From Clostridia bacterium (GTDB lineage Bacteria; Bacillota; Clostridia; Christensenellales; UBA1242), in assembly GCA_023228225.1 (NCBI GenBank), contig JALOBO010000070.1:1-7005 (forward strand): a stretch of DNA of 7,005 nt, in the 5' to 3' direction. The notes beneath the pieces are model-generated. The model saw only the letters and a program-made list of their open reading frames with translations. It was not told the origin of the DNA and did not search any database. Below, one piece after another: positions 5,557 to 7,005 of the stretch. Each line of letters opens with the position of its first letter. Position 1 is the first letter of the stretch. The translations under genes and the position numbers were made by a program.

Positions 5557-6041
5557 CCCCACGCTTTTTGAAAAAATTCAAATCCATCAACTCGTCCATC
5601 CACATATATATCACCATCGTCATCGGTCATTTCATTTAAATATTTACGTTGATATTCATCGTATCCTTCTTCTGGTTCTGTTTTTAATCGCAACGCAAAT
5701 ACACGTTCCGGTTGAGTGTCTTCATACCAATATTCCAAAGCATCTGCGATTCCGTTTATATAGCCCCACTGATAATAATAATTATCAATCATGCACATAT
5801 CTATCACTTTTTTTATATTTTTAATTGTATCAGGAGTCGATTCGAACTCTATTATCATATCAAAAATATCTCGTTGCCATTGTTCAGTATAAGTGGTCGA
5901 GTTCATCACATCCGCATAAGGAACATCAGTTTGATGTAACAGTTTTTCCAATCGTGTAACAGCGGATAACGCTTCATTTTCATTCGAAGATTGGGCTAAC
6001 CGTTTCAATTTCATAACCAAAGATAAATACGAGTTACTCAT
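5544..6041 (-). CDS. Acidic hypothetical protein with DUF2786-like N-terminus
   Basis: This is a 165-residue acidic protein. Its first about 45 residues (LSLVMKLKRLAQSSNENEALSAVTRLEKLL) carry the 'K/RL-x-x-LA-x-S-x-NENEA-x-x-A' signature typical of the N-terminal helical repeat of DUF2786 proteins. The rest diverges: helices around IFDMIIEFEST, a YYYQWGYINGIADALEYW segment that could be a helical core, and a very acidic C-terminus (EMTDDDGDIYVDGRVDG). An ATG at 6047 gives two more residues, but only the ATG at 6041 lies 26.5 bp from a TATA box (6064-6071), so I use it. A hairpin spans the stop. The role is unknown. Confidence 0.78.
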   Translation of the reverse strand: MSNSYLSLVMKLKRLAQSSNENEALSAVTRLEKLLHQTDVPYADVMNSTTYTEQWQRDIFDMIIEFESTPDTIKNIKKVIDMCMIDNYYYQWGYINGIADALEYWYEDTQPERVFALRLKTEPEEGYDEYQRKYLNEMTDDDGDIYVDGRVDGFEFFQKAWGIKF

Positions 6042-6063
6042 ATGCATACTATTAGTGTTATGA

Positions 6064-6071
6064 TTATAAAA
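6064..6071 (-). promoter_or_regulatory. TATA box for the 5544-6041 gene
   Basis: The minus-strand box TTTTATAA is centred at 6067.5, 26.5 bp from the ATG at 6041 and only 20.5 bp from the ATG at 6047. This favours the inner start and a leaderless transcript. Confidence 0.55.
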
Positions 6072-6095
6072 GCATTACGATTTGTCATTTTACTT

Positions 6096-6102
6096 AAAAA
6101 AA
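6096..6102 (-). terminator. T7-run terminator after the 6111-6362 gene
   Basis: Seven As on the plus strand give seven Ts on the minus-strand transcript, 9-15 nt past the TAA of the 83-residue gene. Short CTTA/TAAG arms flank it. It also separates that gene from the promoter of the next one. Confidence 0.5.
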
Positions 6103-6110
6103 TATAAGAA

Positions 6111-6362
6111 TTAAATATCTACAATTTTACCACTTAAAATTTGCACTTTTCCTCCCAGCATCAAACAGATACGAGTAATGGAATTCATATGTATAAGTGC
6201 TGTTTCTTCATTCATAAAAACGTCATAAAACCTGTGGATTACCTCATTAGATTCATCTAACGTATGTATTTCAACACATACCGTTTTCTTATCGGATACA
6301 AGTTCAACATTAATTCCGATATTTGATATATCAGCATCTTTCATACTAATGGAATCTAACAT
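6111..6362 (-). CDS. Small hypothetical protein with leadered mRNA
   Basis: This 83-residue protein has alternating strand-like segments (GINVELVSDKKTVCVEIHTL, HRFYDVFM), a helix (NEETALIHMNSITRICLML) and a final strand (KVQILSGKIVDI). This suggests a compact alpha/beta fold; I recognise no family. It is the only soluble gene here with a strong ribosome site (GAGGTGAT, 9 nt before the ATG). A TATA box at 6409-6416 predicts a transcript starting near 6386 with a leader of about 24 nt. Two tiny reading frames of 4 and 5 codons lie in that leader. The gene is divergent from 6473-6895, with the two TATA boxes 26 bp apart, so the pair could share regulation. Confidence 0.72.
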   Translation of the reverse strand: MLDSISMKDADISNIGINVELVSDKKTVCVEIHTLDESNEVIHRFYDVFMNEETALIHMNSITRICLMLGGKVQILSGKIVDI

Positions 6363-6369
6363 TTTATGT

Positions 6370-6392
6370 TCATCACCTCACTATCATCACCT
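6370..6392 (-). promoter_or_regulatory. Leader with duplicated AGGTGATGA and two mini-ORFs
   Basis: AGGTGATGA occurs at 6384-6392 and 6370-6378 (minus strand), 14 nt apart. The second supplies the ribosome site of the 6111-6362 gene. An ATG at 6387 opens ATG-ATA-GTG-AGG-TGA, whose TGA overlaps an ATG at 6373 opening a 5-codon frame that runs past the true start at 6362. The TATA-predicted transcript start is at or beside the first ATG. Confidence 0.4.
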
Positions 6393-6408
6393 TATTTATT
6401 TTTCAAAC

Positions 6409-6416
6409 TATTTAAA
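6409..6416 (-). promoter_or_regulatory. TATA box for the 6111-6362 gene
   Basis: The minus-strand box is TTTAAATA, centred at 6412.5, with a predicted start near 6386. Its downstream flank is AGTTTG, not the TATAGA of the shared promoter class, and its upstream flank (TACC) also differs. Confidence 0.55.
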
Positions 6417-6428
6417 GGTATTTCTATT

Positions 6429-6459
6429 ATCCAGTAAATACATTTAAATATATAGACCA
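6429..6459 (+). promoter_or_regulatory. Extended promoter of the 6473-6895 gene
   Basis: ACATTTAAATATATAGA with the upstream pattern ATCYARYAAWTACA. The TTTAAATA core (6443-6450) is centred 26.5 bp before the ATG at 6473. From 6429 to the ATG it matches the promoter starting at 6941 at 39 of 47 positions without gaps. Confidence 0.75.
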
Positions 6460-6472
6460 CATACCATATGCT

Positions 6473-6895
6473 ATGACAAACACACTAAAAGAAGTCGTAT
6501 CTAAAATTTTAAAAACAACCCGTAATTCTTATATGAAAAGAATCGCTAAAAAAGCACTTAGTCTGAATAAACCCTTATATTATCCAGAAGATTTATTACA
6601 TGATAGTAATGTATTATCCAAATTTAAAAACTCCGAAATAGAGTCCGTATATTGGTTTGTTCGGGATAGTGGAACACATATGCTCATATTTACCAATAGA
6701 CTATCTGGAGCTTCCAGACAATCAAATTATAATGAAATCAAAGAGGAGTTGGTTCTCATATCAGAACTATGGGATTCAAATAAACATCATTTCTATGTAA
6801 CACCTAATACATGCCGATATATAATCAAAGATGATTTCATTAAAAAAGTCACATTCTGGTTAGAAAGTGGTAGGATTATATATAAATCACTCTAA
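6473..6895 (+). CDS. Hypothetical protein, 140 residues
   Basis: This soluble basic protein has a lysine-rich N-terminal helical part (LKEVVSKILKTTRNSYMKRIAKKALSL is the region, about 5-31). A beta-type middle follows (VYWFVRDSGTHMLIFTNRL, about 59-77), then a helix (NEIKEELVLISELWDS) and a C-terminal strand-helix-strand ending in GRIIYKSL. I recognise no family. The start is well supported: the ATG lies exactly at the leaderless distance from a strong shared promoter, whereas the ATG at 6468 is out of frame. A run of seven Ts at 6902-6908 follows the stop. Its promoter is nearly a copy of the one before 6985, so the two genes are likely co-regulated. Confidence 0.8.
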   Translation: MTNTLKEVVSKILKTTRNSYMKRIAKKALSLNKPLYYPEDLLHDSNVLSKFKNSEIESVYWFVRDSGTHMLIFTNRLSGASRQSNYNEIKEELVLISELWDSNKHHFYVTPNTCRYIIKDDFIKKVTFWLESGRIIYKSL

Positions 6896-6901
6896 TATCT
6901 A

Positions 6902-6908
6902 TTTTTTT
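6902..6908 (+). terminator. T7-run terminator after the 6473-6895 gene
   Basis: Seven Ts begin 7 nt past the TAA, a typical archaeal termination signal. A perfect palindrome follows at 6911-6931 and may strengthen it or serve the next promoter. Confidence 0.55.
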
Positions 6909-6910
6909 AT

Positions 6911-6931
6911 CAGATATGTATAACATATCTG
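6911..6931. repeat. 21-bp palindrome upstream of the 6985 gene
   Basis: CAGATATGT (6911-6919) and ACATATCTG (6923-6931) are exact reverse complements around a 3-bp centre. The site ends 23 bp before the TATA box at 6955, an apt location for an operator of the next gene. It can also fold as a hairpin behind the T-run terminator. Confidence 0.6.
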
Positions 6932-6940
6932 TGCATTATT

Positions 6941-6971
6941 ATCCAACAATTACATTTAAATATATAGAGTG
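6941..6971 (+). promoter_or_regulatory. Extended promoter of the 6985 gene
   Basis: Contains ACATTTAAATATATAGA with TTTAAATA at 6955-6962, centred 26.5 bp before the ATG at 6985, plus the upstream ATCYARYAAWTACA pattern. It is the third plus-strand copy of this layout in the window. Confidence 0.72.
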
Positions 6972-6984
6972 CATACTATATCCT

Positions 6985-7005
6985 ATGGCAGAAACGAAAT
7001 TCATG
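6985..7005 (+). CDS. Start of an unknown gene (cut by window end)
   Basis: Seven codons are visible, reading MAETKFM. The call rests on the promoter: a near-copy of the one before 6473 with the same 26.5-bp spacing to this ATG. No product can be inferred from so few residues. Confidence 0.6.

Noticed and set aside
5528..5939. Two overlapping plus-strand ORFs of 98 and 75 codons
   Set aside because: Both are antisense to the 5544-6041 gene, rich in His and Ile, and lack promoters. The minus-strand gene has a precise leaderless promoter.
1..7005. CRISPR arrays, tRNA or rRNA genes, insertion-sequence ends
   Set aside because: No regularly spaced repeats, no cloverleaf-like GC-rich segment, no conserved rRNA stretch and no transposase with flanking inverted repeats were seen on either strand.

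Overview
The window is strongly AT-rich and reads as archaeal DNA, most likely an accessory region: an archaeal virus or provirus, or an integrated element in a euryarchaeon. The evidence is transcriptional. Seven complete genes and one cut gene have a TATA box whose centre lies 26.5 bp upstream of the start codon, so their transcripts begin at or next to the ATG with no leader. A few others have a TATA box, a 24-29 nt leader and a GGTGA/GAGGT-type ribosome site. Runs of seven Ts follow several genes. I cannot name a host lineage from sequence alone, and almost no product is a recognised housekeeping protein.

Layout. At 2-136 (+) is the tail of a cut-off gene whose stop codon abuts that of 137-640 (-), a DUF2786-like protein. 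From 740 to 2449 (-) lie four small paralogous membrane proteins, each with one N-terminal membrane helix, a [VI]G-x-W motif and a short extracytoplasmic beta-type domain. Three of them form a tight, partly overlapping operon (2449 to 1347) and the fourth (740-1195) has its own promoter. The stretch 2450-2718 holds a doubtful short ORF and a perfect 20-bp inverted repeat. It is followed by a two-helix membrane peptide (2719-2955, -) and an intergenic stretch with a direct repeat and a promoter for a small, highly charged protein (3176-3508, +).

A symmetric hairpin terminator (3549-3575) separates that gene from a tyrosine recombinase (3618-4523, -), the only product with a confident function. 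Beyond it are four further minus-strand genes of unknown role (4605-5018, 5082-5444, 5544-6041, 6111-6362). At least one, 4605-5018, has a look common in viral gene sets. The window ends with two plus-strand genes, 6473-6895 and the first codons of one at 6985.

How it fits together. The recombinase suggests an element able to integrate or resolve DNA. The soluble small genes are mostly transcribed singly from leaderless promoters. Four of these promoters share a nearly identical box, ACATTTAAATATA, and three of the four carry a further upstream element, which suggests a common regulatory programme. The membrane family is expressed differently, from leadered, ribosome-site-dependent mRNAs, and probably acts at or outside the cell membrane. 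Start codons of three genes (3176, 5444, 6041) were chosen by promoter geometry and lie inside the longest possible reading frames.
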